Shown here: positions 34,930-42,621 of the stretch, one piece after another | Layout of the letters: each line of letters starts with the position of its first letter | Numbering within the stretch: position 1 is the stretch's first letter | Source: Streptomyces sp. MMG1121 | GTDB taxonomy: Bacteria; Actinomycetota; Actinomycetes; Streptomycetales; Streptomycetaceae | Reading direction: 5' to 3' | Length of the DNA: 64,000 nt | NCBI RefSeq assembly: GCF_001280015.1 | Contig: NZ_LGDV01000085.1 | Coordinates: 124,001-188,000 of the forward strand | The notes under the pieces: generated by a model | The model's database searches: none | What the model was told of the DNA's origin: nothing | What the model saw: only the letters and a program-made list of their open reading frames with translations | Program-made: the position numbers and the translations under genes

Positions 34930-35300
34930 ATGACGCGCGACCGACTGCCGGTGACCGTGCTGTCCGGCTTCCTCGGCGCGGGCAAGACCACGCTGCTCAA
35001 GCTCGACCTCGTCGACGACGCCACCGCCGGCCGGCTGCGGGCGACGCCCACCCGTCTCAACCCGGTGGCCCGTATCGCGCCCGCCGTCCACGGGCACGTG
35101 AGCGTCGAGGACGTGCTCGGTACCCGGCTCTTCGACTTCGAGCGCGCCCAGCAGGCCCCGGCTGGGGCATGGAACTCAACGGCGACCACGTCCCGGAAAC
35201 GGAGGAGTACGGCATCTCCTCCACCGTCTTCCGCTCCGAACTGCCTTTCCATACCGGCCGGTTGTGGCGGTTCGTCACCGAGGAGCTGGAGTACCGGGCC
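34930..35300 (+). pseudogene. CobW/COG0523-type GTPase, internally deleted and frameshifted
   Basis: The first 24 codons are intact and include the P-loop LSGFLGAGKTTLLK. The sequence then jumps to what is normally residue ~220 (GRLRATPTRLNPVARIAPAV, LGTRLFDFERAQQAP), so about 200 residues with the CxCC metal motif and the NKxD region are lost. Near 35160 a one-base shift moves the homology to another frame (MELNGDHVPETEEYGISSTV, GRLWRFVTEELE), and it stops at about 35290 without the C-terminus. The intact family member is a metal-delivering GTPase of the zinc-limitation response. It follows bL32 by 11 bp. Confidence 0.82.
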
Positions 35301-35700
35301 GGTCCGCCGTCCTGCGTGCGCACCGGTGGCAGGGTGAACATCTTCTCCCGCGCCCGGGGCGGCAGGAGCGCCCCCGTGGACAAGGCGCGCTGGAAACGGA
35401 AGAGGCCGGCGGCGGTGGCGACCAGTTCCCCCGCGCCTCATGCGGAGGACTGGTCGTAGACCGTGGTGTCGCGCAGGCTGCCGTCCGTCACCCGGAGTAG
35501 CCGTGTACGACGGGCCGTGCAGGCGCGCATCGTTGCCCGGGAGGAGCGTGCCGGTCAGTCCCAGGGGGCGGAGGATCCTGGCGGCGATCACGTCGCCGTA
35601 GCGGCGCCCGGTCAGTTTCTCGATCAGCAGGGCCGGAAGCACGTCGAGCAGGTGGCCCACCGCTATGCGGCCGAAGGCCGAGGGCAGGCGCGGGTCGGGG
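35300..35700 (-). pseudogene. Serine hydrolase (beta-lactamase/DD-peptidase class C type) remnant
   Basis: On the minus strand the stretch IAVGHLLDVLPALLIEKLTG, RRYGDVIAARILRPLGLTGT, LLPGNDARLHGP matches the region after the active-site Tyr of class C beta-lactamase-like hydrolases. After a frame change it continues as VTDGSLRDTTVYDQSSA and, in another frame, GAGELVATAAGLFRFQRALS and LLPPRAREKMFTLPPV. Both ends, including the SxxK nucleophile and the final HGG motif, are missing. At least two frameshifts or stops interrupt it. Its truncated 3' end abuts the broken GTPase, marking a deletion hot spot. Confidence 0.72.
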
Positions 35701-35737
35701 AGGAGGCGGACGATCGTTGCCCCGCGAAGCGCACGCT

Positions 35738-36115
35738 TCAGGCGCTGCCCCGTTCCGCCGCGCTTCGCTCGACGCACAGTTCGTTGCCCTCGGGGTCGTA
35801 GAGCGTGACCCATCCCGTTCCGTCGGGTCGGCGGTGGTCGGCCTGGAGTGTGGCGCCGAGGGCGAGGAGGCGCTCGACCTCCTCGTCCCGGGTGCGGTCC
35901 TGGGGCTGGAGGTCGAGGTGGACACGGTTCTTCGACGTCTTGCGGTCCTCGACCCGCAGGAAGAGCAGAGCCGTGGTCGCGGTGGTGACCTGGGCCTCCG
36001 GGTCGCCCGGAACGTCGTCGTCCGCGAGCGAACCGTCCAGGACCTGGGCCCAGAACGTGGCCAGGGCGTGGGGATCGGCGCAGTCGATGGTCACGTGACG
36101 GATGAGGGAACTCAT
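35738..36115 (-). CDS. VOC family protein (glyoxalase/bleomycin-resistance fold)
   Basis: A 125-residue protein with the two betaalphabetabetabeta modules of the vicinal oxygen chelate fold: IRHVTIDCADPHALATFWAQ, then KNRVHLDLQPQDRTRDEEV and GWVTLYDPEGNELCVER. Candidate metal ligands are the His of RHVTI, the His of VHLDL and the Glu of GNELCV. The subgroup (glyoxalase-like domain with LALGATLQADHRRPDG) is common in Streptomyces and of unknown substrate. It follows the urease operon in the same direction but starts 48 bp past ureD, so read-through expression is possible. Confidence 0.9.
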   Translation of the reverse strand: MSSLIRHVTIDCADPHALATFWAQVLDGSLADDDVPGDPEAQVTTATTALLFLRVEDRKTSKNRVHLDLQPQDRTRDEEVERLLALGATLQADHRRPDGTGWVTLYDPEGNELCVERSAAERGSA

Positions 36116-36163
36116 GCCGCCAACCCGATCACGGATCCTGCCCCGACGTCTACGGACGGGCGG

Positions 36164-37105
36164 TCAGGTCTTGCGCAGGTCCGGGGCGGGGACGCCGATG
36201 AGGCGCAGGCGCAGGGCGTTCCAGGCGGCGCGCAGGGCGTGGGTGATCTCGGGCGGGGAGTCGCCCAGGATCCTCGCCCATGCCCCGCAGTCGTCGGGCA
36301 GTACGCTCACGCCGAAGGCCAGGCCGGTGTCCAGCAGTGCCTCGTGCAGGGCGTCGGCCACCTCGGCGGCGGGTGCCAGGGGGGTCAGGGCGTAGAGCGT
36401 CGCCATCAGGTCGTGTCCGGCGAAGACCGCGGGACCGGTCACCGAGCCGGGCTCGGCGGGGTCCAGCCGGACGGTGTCCACCAGGAGCGGCTCGCCGTCG
36501 GGCCGGGTGATCTCCAGGTCGCTGAACAGTTGCCGGTAGGCGTGCCGTTCACCGCGTGCCAGTCGGCCGGCCGCGACGGTCTCGCCCAGCAGCACGGTGG
36601 CCGTGGGGTCCGCGATCACCTGGGTGTGCTGGTAGAAGCGCGCGTCGCGGTACGGGATCAGCGGGTCGGGCAGGTACTCGACGTAACTTCCCGCCTCCGC
36701 GGTGAGGTTGACGACCTGGGTGGCGTGGTCGAACTCCGTCCGGTGCAGCTTGGTGGCCGCCTGGGTCGTCAGGTGGACGGCGGTGTCCGGCCCGCAGTGG
36801 ACGTCGATGCGGTTGCGGTCGGCCTGGACGACACCGCCGCCGGTGGACATCAGATAGGTCACCGGCAGGTCGGGCCGCAGCGGGTCCACGTAGAGCGGGC
36901 GCATGATCTGCAGCGGCGACTTCTGGTAGCGGTGGACGAGTTCGGTGCGGTCGCCTACGCGGGCGTACCGCAGTTCCAGCAGGCCGACCTTGCCGGGGCG
37001 CCCGGCGGCCAGGGTGTCCGGGGTGCCGGCGAGGGCGAGCATCGGGGCCGGTACCCGTCGGGGTTCGTAGTGTGCGGGGTCCAGCCGCGCGGGCGCCGTG
37101 GTCAT
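36164..37105 (-). CDS. ureD: Urease accessory protein UreD
   Basis: A 313-residue scaffold protein that with UreF and UreG delivers nickel to apo-urease. Conserved stretches are GKVGLLELRYARVGDRTELV, LMSTGGGVVQADRNRIDVHC, TQAATKLHRTEFDHATQVV, YVEYLPDPLIPYRDARFYQH and GDSPPEITHALRAAWNALRL. It is the last gene of the operon; its ATG overlaps the ureG stop by 4 bp. Length and motifs are normal. Confidence 0.95.
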   Translation of the reverse strand: MTTAPARLDPAHYEPRRVPAPMLALAGTPDTLAAGRPGKVGLLELRYARVGDRTELVHRYQKSPLQIMRPLYVDPLRPDLPVTYLMSTGGGVVQADRNRIDVHCGPDTAVHLTTQAATKLHRTEFDHATQVVNLTAEAGSYVEYLPDPLIPYRDARFYQHTQVIADPTATVLLGETVAAGRLARGERHAYRQLFSDLEITRPDGEPLLVDTVRLDPAEPGSVTGPAVFAGHDLMATLYALTPLAPAAEVADALHEALLDTGLAFGVSVLPDDCGAWARILGDSPPEITHALRAAWNALRLRLIGVPAPDLRKT

Positions 37106-37824
37106 GCGGTCGCCGCCTCCCGGCCGGTCGCGCGCTCCGCCGCGTGGGCGGCTTCGTGGGACAGCAGGAAGTCGGCGATGGTGTCCAGGCCCTGTCCGGT
37201 CAGGGAGTTGGTCAGGACCACCGGCCTTCCGTCCCGGACGCGGTGTGCGTCCGACTCCATCACCGCGAGGTCGCACCGCACGTACCGAGCGATGTCGATC
37301 TTGTTGATGACCAGCAGCTCGCACTCGGTGATGCCCGGTCCCCGCTTGCGCGGCATCTTGTCCCCCTCGGCGGTGTCGAGCACGAACAGGAAGAGGTCGA
37401 CCAGTGCGGGGCTGAAGGTCAGCGTCAGGTTGTCGCCGCCGCTCTCGAAGAGCAGCGTGTCCACCTGCGGGAAGCGTTCGAGGATCTCGTCGGCGGCGGC
37501 CTGGTTCATCGTCGGGTCGTCCCGGACGGCCGTGTGCGGGCAGGCGCCGGTCTCGACGCCGACGATGCGGTCCGCGTCGAGGATCCCGTCCAGGGTGCGC
37601 CGTACGTGAGCGGCGTCCTCGGAGGTGTAGATGTCGTTGGTGATCACGGCAGGGGTGCGGCTCCGTTCGATCAGCATCGGGACGAGTGCCTCGATCAGCG
37701 CGGTCTTGCCGGAGCCGACCGGGCCGGCGACACCGACGCGCAGCACGCCGTCCGCGGGCCGCCGTACGAAGTCGTCGTGATCGTGGTGGTGCTGGGAGCC
37801 TCGTACCTGTGTGGGGTCGTGCAT
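37102..37824 (-). CDS. ureG: Urease accessory GTPase UreG
   Basis: A 240-residue SIMIBI GTPase that powers nickel insertion. P-loop GVAGPVGSGKTALIEALVP, the CPH metal site in ETGACPHTAVRDDP, the FESGGDNLTLTFSP motif and VINKIDIARYV are all present. The N-terminus is extended by a His/Asp stretch (HHHDHDD), a nickel-storage feature found in many UreG proteins. The operon has no ureE, so this His-rich end may replace UreE's nickel-carrying role. The ATG at 37824 begins exactly before the His-rich segment. Confidence 0.96.
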   Translation of the reverse strand: MHDPTQVRGSQHHHDHDDFVRRPADGVLRVGVAGPVGSGKTALIEALVPMLIERSRTPAVITNDIYTSEDAAHVRRTLDGILDADRIVGVETGACPHTAVRDDPTMNQAAADEILERFPQVDTLLFESGGDNLTLTFSPALVDLFLFVLDTAEGDKMPRKRGPGITECELLVINKIDIARYVRCDLAVMESDAHRVRDGRPVVLTNSLTGQGLDTIADFLLSHEAAHAAERATGREAATA

Positions 37825-37879
37825 GGTGGCGGTCCCTTGTCGAGAGTGGTGTGTTCGAGGTGGCGGGCGGGGCCCGCGG

Positions 37880-38566
37880 TCAGCTGGCGAACAGCCGGGC
37901 CTCGGCGCGTTCGTGGCGGCCGGCCATGATGTCGGCCATGGGCACGCAGCCACCGAGGTCGGCCAGTTCGCGGTCCAGGGCCGCCGCCACGGTCTCCTCG
38001 ATCACGGGGGCGGCGGTGTGCAGGACGACCTGGGCGCGGCGGTGGTCGGCGAGCCGCAGCCGCAGCGCCGCACCCACGAAGCTGGCCGCGAAGGCGAACA
38101 GCTCGCAGGTGACCGCCTGCTCGGCGGTCAGCCCGTTGCCCGCGTGGACGACGCCCGCGACGACGGGCTGGCAACCGCGTACCGCGCCCTCCCGGTACAG
38201 CGTCCGGTAGCGCTCGATCTGCGGTGTGCCGTAGACCTCGCCCGCCAGGTCGAGCAGTTGCCGTCCGGTGCGGACGGCCGCCTGCCGGGCCTCGCGGCCG
38301 AGCTTGGTGGCGTGCAGTCGCCGCTCCACGGCCACCACCGTGGGCCAGTCCTGTGCCGTCACCGCGCGGTGGGTGAGGGCGAGAGCGGTGGCGTCGGCCG
38401 GGCCCACGCCGTGTCGCAGCAGGTCGTGCAGGAGGGCGGGCAGGGTGCGGGGGGTGACCTCGCGGGCCTGCTGGTAGCCCTCCAGGCCGTGGGAGAGGGT
38501 GTAGTAGCCGCTGGGGAAGGCCGAGTCGGTGAGCTGGAGGCCGGTCAGCAGCGCCGGGGTCGGCAT
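37880..38566 (-). CDS. ureF: Urease accessory protein UreF
   Basis: A 228-residue all-helical protein that bridges UreD and UreG in the activation complex. The family signature is LLTGLQLTDSAFPSGYYTLSH followed by GLEGYQQAREV. Later segments (ALTHRAVTAQDWPTVVAVER, GVVHAGNGLTAEQAVTCELF, AALRLRLADHRRAQVVLH) are typical. The start is uncertain: ATG at 38566 or GTG at 38578, neither with a clear ribosome site. A 130-bp gap separates it from ureC, the largest inside the operon. Confidence 0.93.
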   Translation of the reverse strand: MPTPALLTGLQLTDSAFPSGYYTLSHGLEGYQQAREVTPRTLPALLHDLLRHGVGPADATALALTHRAVTAQDWPTVVAVERRLHATKLGREARQAAVRTGRQLLDLAGEVYGTPQIERYRTLYREGAVRGCQPVVAGVVHAGNGLTAEQAVTCELFAFAASFVGAALRLRLADHRRAQVVLHTAAPVIEETVAAALDRELADLGGCVPMADIMAGRHERAEARLFAS

Positions 38567-38696
38567 CGGGTCGTTCACGCCGGGTCGTCCGTTTCTGCCG
38601 GGTGGCCGTGCGCCGGGGGCCGGCCTGGGTGGTGGCCGTGGGCGCGGTTGTGCCACGCCCCACGACCCGTCGGGTTTCCGGGGGATGGGGAGGAGG

Positions 38697-40421
38697 TCAG
38701 ACGATGTAGAAGAGCTGGTTGAGCGGCAGGCGCTCGGCCGGCTCGATGGTGGCGGGTTCGCCGTCGACGGTCACCTTGTACGTCTCCGGGTCGACCTCGA
38801 TGCGCGGCAGCGCGTCGTTGCGGACCATGTGCTGCTTGCCGACGGTCCGGCAGCGCTGCACCGGCTCGATCCGCCGGCGCAGGTCCAGCTCGCCGGGGAC
38901 GCCGGCGGCGATGGACGCCTGGGACATGAAGGTGACGGCGGTGCGCTGCCTGGCGCGGCCGTGGGCGCCGAACATGGGCCGGTAGTAGACCGGCTGAGGG
39001 GTCGGCAGGGAGGCGTTGGGGTCGCCCATCAGCGCCCAGTTCACCATGCCGCCCTTGACGATCAGCTTGGGCTTGGCGGCGAAGGAGTTGATGGGCCAGA
39101 GAACGATGTCGGCGATCTTGCCGGGCTCCAGCGAGCCGATCACGTCGGCTGCGCCCACCGCGATGGCGGGGTTGATCGTGAGCTTGGCGAGGTAACGCAG
39201 CACGCGGGCGTTGTCGTTTCGCTCGCTGTCCTCGGCCAGCGCCCCGCGCACTTCCTTGCAGTGGTGGGCCGTCTGGAAGGCGCGGGCGAAGGACTCGCCG
39301 ACCCGGCCCATGGCCTGGGAGTCGGAGGAGAAGATGCTGATCACGCCGAGGTCGTGCAGCACCGTCTCCGCCGCGATGGTCTCGGCGCGCACCCGGCTGT
39401 CGGCGAACGAGACGTCCTCGGGGATGTCGCGGGACAGGTGGTGGCAGACCATCACCATGTCCAGCAGCTCGTCGACGGAGTTGATGGTGTACGGCAGCGT
39501 GGGGTTGGTGGAGGCCGGCAGGACGTTGGGCTCGCCGGAGACCCGCATGATGTCGGGGGCGTGACCGCCGCCCGCGCCCTCGGTGTGGAAGGTGTGAATG
39601 GTCCGGCCATCGATAGCGGACAGAGTGTCCTCGAAGAAGCCGCCCTCGTTCAGGGTGTCGGTGTGCACGGCCAGCTGTACGTCGTGCTCGTCGGCGACAC
39701 TGAGCGCGGTGTCGATCGAGGCGGGGGGGGCACCCCAGTCCTCGTGCACCTTCAGACCGGCCACACCCGCCTCGACCTGCTCGCGCAGCGCCTCGGGCAG
39801 ACTGCCGTTCCCCTTGCCGAGCAGACCGACGTTGACGGGCAGGTCCTCGGCGGCTTCGAGCATCCGGTGGATGTTCCAGGGGCCGGGGGTACAGGTGGTG
39901 CCGTTGCTGCCGTCGGTCGGTCCGGTACCGCCGCCGAAGAAGGTGGTGATGCCGTTGGACAGGCCTTCCTGGGCCTGCTGGGGCGAGATGAAGTGGATGT
40001 GTGTGTCCACGCCTCCGGCGGTGGCGATCAGGTGCTCGCCGGAGATGACCTCGGTGCCGGGCCCGATGACCAGCTTGGGGTCGACGCCGTTCTGGACGTG
40101 GGGGTTTCCGGCCTTGCCGACCCCGACGATCAGGCCGTCGCGGACACCGATGTCGCCCTTGACGACGCCCAGGACGGGGTCGAGGACCACGACGTTGGTG
40201 ATGACCAGGTCCAGGGCGCCCTCACGGTTGAGAGCCGCCGGGTCCTGGGCCATGCCGTCGCGGATGGCCTTGCCGCCGCCGTAGACGGCCTCGTCGCCGT
40301 AGGAGCCGGCGTTGTGGTCGTACTCGACCTCGACCACCAGGTTGGTGTCGGCGAGGTGGAACCGGTCGCCCACGGTGGGGCCGAACAGGTCGGTGTACTG
40401 CCTGCGCGGGATGATCGCCAT
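38697..40421 (-). CDS. ureC: Urease subunit alpha
   Basis: A 574-residue catalytic subunit hydrolysing urea to ammonia and carbamate at a di-nickel centre. The nickel ligands are seen in [14 protein letters not shown], the carbamylated lysine in [15 protein letters not shown], further His ligands in [12 protein letters not shown] and [14 protein letters not shown], and the mobile flap with its His in [20 protein letters not shown]. Length is standard. The ATG overlaps the ureB stop by one base (TGATG). Some residues ([33 protein letters not shown]) place it in the branch with separate UreA and UreB, unlike fused fungal ureases. Confidence 0.97.
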   Translation of the reverse strand: MAIIPRRQYTDLFGPTVGDRFHLADTNLVVEVEYDHNAGSYGDEAVYGGGKAIRDGMAQDPAALNREGALDLVITNVVVLDPVLGVVKGDIGVRDGLIVGVGKAGNPHVQNGVDPKLVIGPGTEVISGEHLIATAGGVDTHIHFISPQQAQEGLSNGITTFFGGGTGPTDGSNGTTCTPGPWNIHRMLEAAEDLPVNVGLLGKGNGSLPEALREQVEAGVAGLKVHEDWGAPPASIDTALSVADEHDVQLAVHTDTLNEGGFFEDTLSAIDGRTIHTFHTEGAGGGHAPDIMRVSGEPNVLPASTNPTLPYTINSVDELLDMVMVCHHLSRDIPEDVSFADSRVRAETIAAETVLHDLGVISIFSSDSQAMGRVGESFARAFQTAHHCKEVRGALAEDSERNDNARVLRYLAKLTINPAIAVGAADVIGSLEPGKIADIVLWPINSFAAKPKLIVKGGMVNWALMGDPNASLPTPQPVYYRPMFGAHGRARQRTAVTFMSQASIAAGVPGELDLRRRIEPVQRCRTVGKQHMVRNDALPRIEVDPETYKVTVDGEPATIEPAERLPLNQLFYIV

Positions 40422-40834
40422 CAGAGGTCGGACCCCTCGTTGTGGTGGACGGTGTCGCTGTCGTGGGTGTCGGCGAAACCCAAGTGTGCGGCGCGGCGCA
40501 GCGCGGCACGCTTGGTGTCGTCGGCGTTCAGGCCGCCGTTGACGAGCCCGGCGAAGCCGACGAGGCGCCGGGTGCCGCCGAAGGCGGCCAGGTCGACCTC
40601 GCGGGTGTCGCCGGGCTCGAAGCGCACGGCTGTGCCGGACGGGATGTCCAGGTGCATGCCGTAGGCGGCCTCGCGGTCGAACCGCAGCGCGCGGTTGACC
40701 TCGAAGAAGTGGTAGTGGGAGCCGATCTGGACGGCACGGTCACCGGTGTTGGCGACGGTCACGCGCGCCTTGGCCCGGCCGCGGTTGATCTCCACGGGGT
40801 CGTCCCCGTAGAGGTAGTGGGCTCCACCCGACAT
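40421..40834 (-). CDS. ureB: Urease subunit beta
   Basis: A 137-residue structural subunit. Family motifs are [40 protein letters not shown] and [20 protein letters not shown] with GLVNGGLN near the C-terminus. An acidic/His tail ([18 protein letters not shown]) extends about 25 residues beyond the usual end. GAGGAGATAACG precedes the ATG. It lies 28 bp past ureA. Confidence 0.96.
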   Translation of the reverse strand: MSGGAHYLYGDDPVEINRGRAKARVTVANTGDRAVQIGSHYHFFEVNRALRFDREAAYGMHLDIPSGTAVRFEPGDTREVDLAAFGGTRRLVGFAGLVNGGLNADDTKRAALRRAAHLGFADTHDSDTVHHNEGSDL

Positions 40835-40862
40835 CGTTATCTCCTCGGTTCTCAGACGGTGT

Positions 40863-41168
40863 TCAGGCGCTGATCGGGTCGTGGCAGGTGACCAGCTTCG
40901 TCCCGTCCATGAACGCCGTCTCGACCTGGAGGATCGTGAGCATCTCGCGCACTCCCGGCATGACCTCGTCGACGGTGACGACCTTGCGGCCCAGTTCCAT
41001 GCACTCGGCGACGGTGTGGCCGTCCCGGGCGGCTTCCAGTACGGCCTCGGTGATCAGGGCGGCGGCTTCGCTGTAGTTGAGCTTGGTGCCGCGGGAGCGA
41101 CGGCGACGGGCCAGATCGGCCACCACGTAGACGTGCAGTTTGTCGATTTCGCGCGGTGCGAGGTTCAT
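40863..41168 (-). CDS. ureA: Urease subunit gamma
   Basis: A 101-residue structural subunit of normal length. Signatures are [60 protein letters not shown] and the final [11 protein letters not shown]. It begins 4 bp past the stop of the urea transporter gene, so the transporter and urease subunits are co-expressed. Confidence 0.97.
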   Translation of the reverse strand: MNLAPREIDKLHVYVVADLARRRRSRGTKLNYSEAAALITEAVLEAARDGHTVAECMELGRKVVTVDEVMPGVREMLTILQVETAFMDGTKLVTCHDPISA

Positions 41169-41172
41169 GGCG

Positions 41173-42126
41173 TCACTTCGCTTTCTCGGACGAGATGCCG
41201 GGCCGGTCCAACGCTGGAGCGGCCGCCAGGAAGAGCCAGGTCGTCACGACGAACGGCCAGGTGAAGGCGGATCCGCCGTGGGCCTGGGCGAAGGTGGCCC
41301 AGGCCGCGGTGAAGGGGACCGAGGCCACGGCGGCGACGACGGCGTAGCCGGCGGTCCAGGGGGTGAGGGGCAGGAAGGTCGCGCCGAGGGCGATGGCGAC
41401 CAGCACCGCGCTGTAGCCGTAGAGCCCTTCGCTGATGCGGTCGGCGGGCAGGCGAAGGACACAGGCGGTGAGGACGGCGAGGGCGCTGCCGCAGGCGGCC
41501 GCCGCGGCGGCCTTCCGGGAGGCGACGAGCAGACCCGCGAGCAGGATCAGGCCCGCGTACCAGGAGTCGAGGAAGAAGACCTGGCCGATGTTGTCGCAGA
41601 AGGCGTGCCCGAGCTGGGCGGCCGTCAGGGTGGTGAAGCCGTCCCGGGCGGCGGGGGCCGCGGGGGCGGGCGCGCCGGTCGGCAGCGCGATCTCGAGCAC
41701 GCCGGCGACCAGGCAGAAAGGGGCGGTCAGGGCGGGCAGTCCGGCCCGGCCGAGGAGGCGGCCGGCCGCGGCTCCCACCACGGAGCAGATCGCGGCGGCA
41801 CCGACGGCGAGGAGTGCGGTCTGCCACGAGGCACCGAGCCGGACGACGACGGCGATGCCGGTGAGGCAACCGCAGTAGCCCTCCAGGCCTTTGGTGAGAC
41901 CGCCCCGGTCGGCGCCCAGCACGGCCGCGGCCCCGGTGGACGACGCCGCGCCGAGCAGCCCGTACAGGCCGATCCGCCAGCCTCCGGCGAACAGCGCGGC
42001 GGTGAACAGCAGCCCGGTCCACGGGCTCGCACTGAGCGCGACCTGTGCGATACCGCGCAACGCTATGTGTCCTACATCGGCCGCGGTCCAGCTCCATCGC
42101 TGCACCGCCTGCCCTGCTGCAGGCAT
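41173..42126 (-). CDS. Urea transporter (UT/Yut family)
   Basis: A 317-residue membrane protein with about ten hydrophobic segments arranged as two similar halves. The UT signature [16 protein letters not shown] is present, as is the second-half counterpart [31 protein letters not shown] and [16 protein letters not shown] are the paired pore-lining repeats. It forms a passive urea channel across the cytoplasmic membrane, supplying the urease encoded immediately downstream. ATG follows AGGGGGA. The upstream region holds a hairpin, a long palindrome and a GlnR-box-like element. Confidence 0.9.
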   Translation of the reverse strand: MPAAGQAVQRWSWTAADVGHIALRGIAQVALSASPWTGLLFTAALFAGGWRIGLYGLLGAASSTGAAAVLGADRGGLTKGLEGYCGCLTGIAVVVRLGASWQTALLAVGAAAICSVVGAAAGRLLGRAGLPALTAPFCLVAGVLEIALPTGAPAPAAPAARDGFTTLTAAQLGHAFCDNIGQVFFLDSWYAGLILLAGLLVASRKAAAAAACGSALAVLTACVLRLPADRISEGLYGYSAVLVAIALGATFLPLTPWTAGYAVVAAVASVPFTAAWATFAQAHGGSAFTWPFVVTTWLFLAAAPALDRPGISSEKAK

Positions 42127-42164
42127 GGCTTTCCCCCTGAAGGAGACACGTCGAATCCGTCAAC

Positions 42165-42183
42165 GCCCTTGCGGGGCAAGGGC
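42165..42183 (-). promoter_or_regulatory. Hairpin in the leader of the urea transporter
   Basis: GCCCTTG-cgggg-CAAGGGC is a perfect 7-bp stem with a 5-nt loop, 39 bp upstream of the transporter start and downstream of the GlnR-like site. If transcription begins upstream, it lies in the mRNA leader. Confidence 0.5.
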
Positions 42184-42195
42184 AGATGAGACCCT

Positions 42196-42241
42196 CTTCA
42201 ACAACTTGTTGAAGATTACGCCTGAGTTTCGCAAGAGTGAG
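42196..42241 (-). promoter_or_regulatory. GlnR-box-like element and overlapping 19-bp palindrome
   Basis: On the minus strand CTCAC-n6-GAAAC-n6-GTAAT (42241-42215) follows the GlnR pattern gTnAC-n6-GaAAC with 6-bp spacing. Directly next to it CTTCAACAACTTGTTGAAG (42196-42214) is a perfect 9-1-9 palindrome. GlnR control of urease is established in Streptomyces; the second site suggests an additional regulator. Confidence 0.6.
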
Positions 42242-42621
42242 GCGACTTTCGGTCACTGGCTGGATGCGCTCGGATATCGCCGCAGGTCGCGAGGGTGATG
42301 GCACCGTCCTCGCATGTACGAACTTGACCTTGCCCGCGGCAGACTTGGAAAACGCTTGAAACGAACGAGGAGATTCCACTACCCGTCAGGCCTCTTGCGG
42401 CCCGGGTGCCCGGGCCGTTGTGCGTGCCGGTCCGGCACCGGGTGAGCGAGGAGTCGGGCCGCCCGCCGGAGCACTGAGGGGCCGGCTGTGCGCCATGAGT
42501 TCACCACCTGCGTACCAGTGAGCCCTCCGCGCCTCCCCCATGGCGCTCGCGTCCGTGTACGTCGTGCAGGTACCCGGGTACGTACTAGTCTGCGTCCCTT
42601 CAAAATCGGATATGGAGCGTC

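Larger units (their letters stand above)
42127..42621. other. Divergent regulatory region between the urea operon and staR
   Basis: No gene in this 495-bp stretch. The left third serves the leftward urea/urease operon (hairpin 42165-42183, palindrome 42196-42214, GlnR-like box 42204-42241). The right end holds staR signals: the palindrome GTACCCGGGTAC (42570-42581), a -10-like TAGTCT (42586-42591) and a GGAG ribosome site. This marks the left boundary of the staurosporine cluster. Confidence 0.6.
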
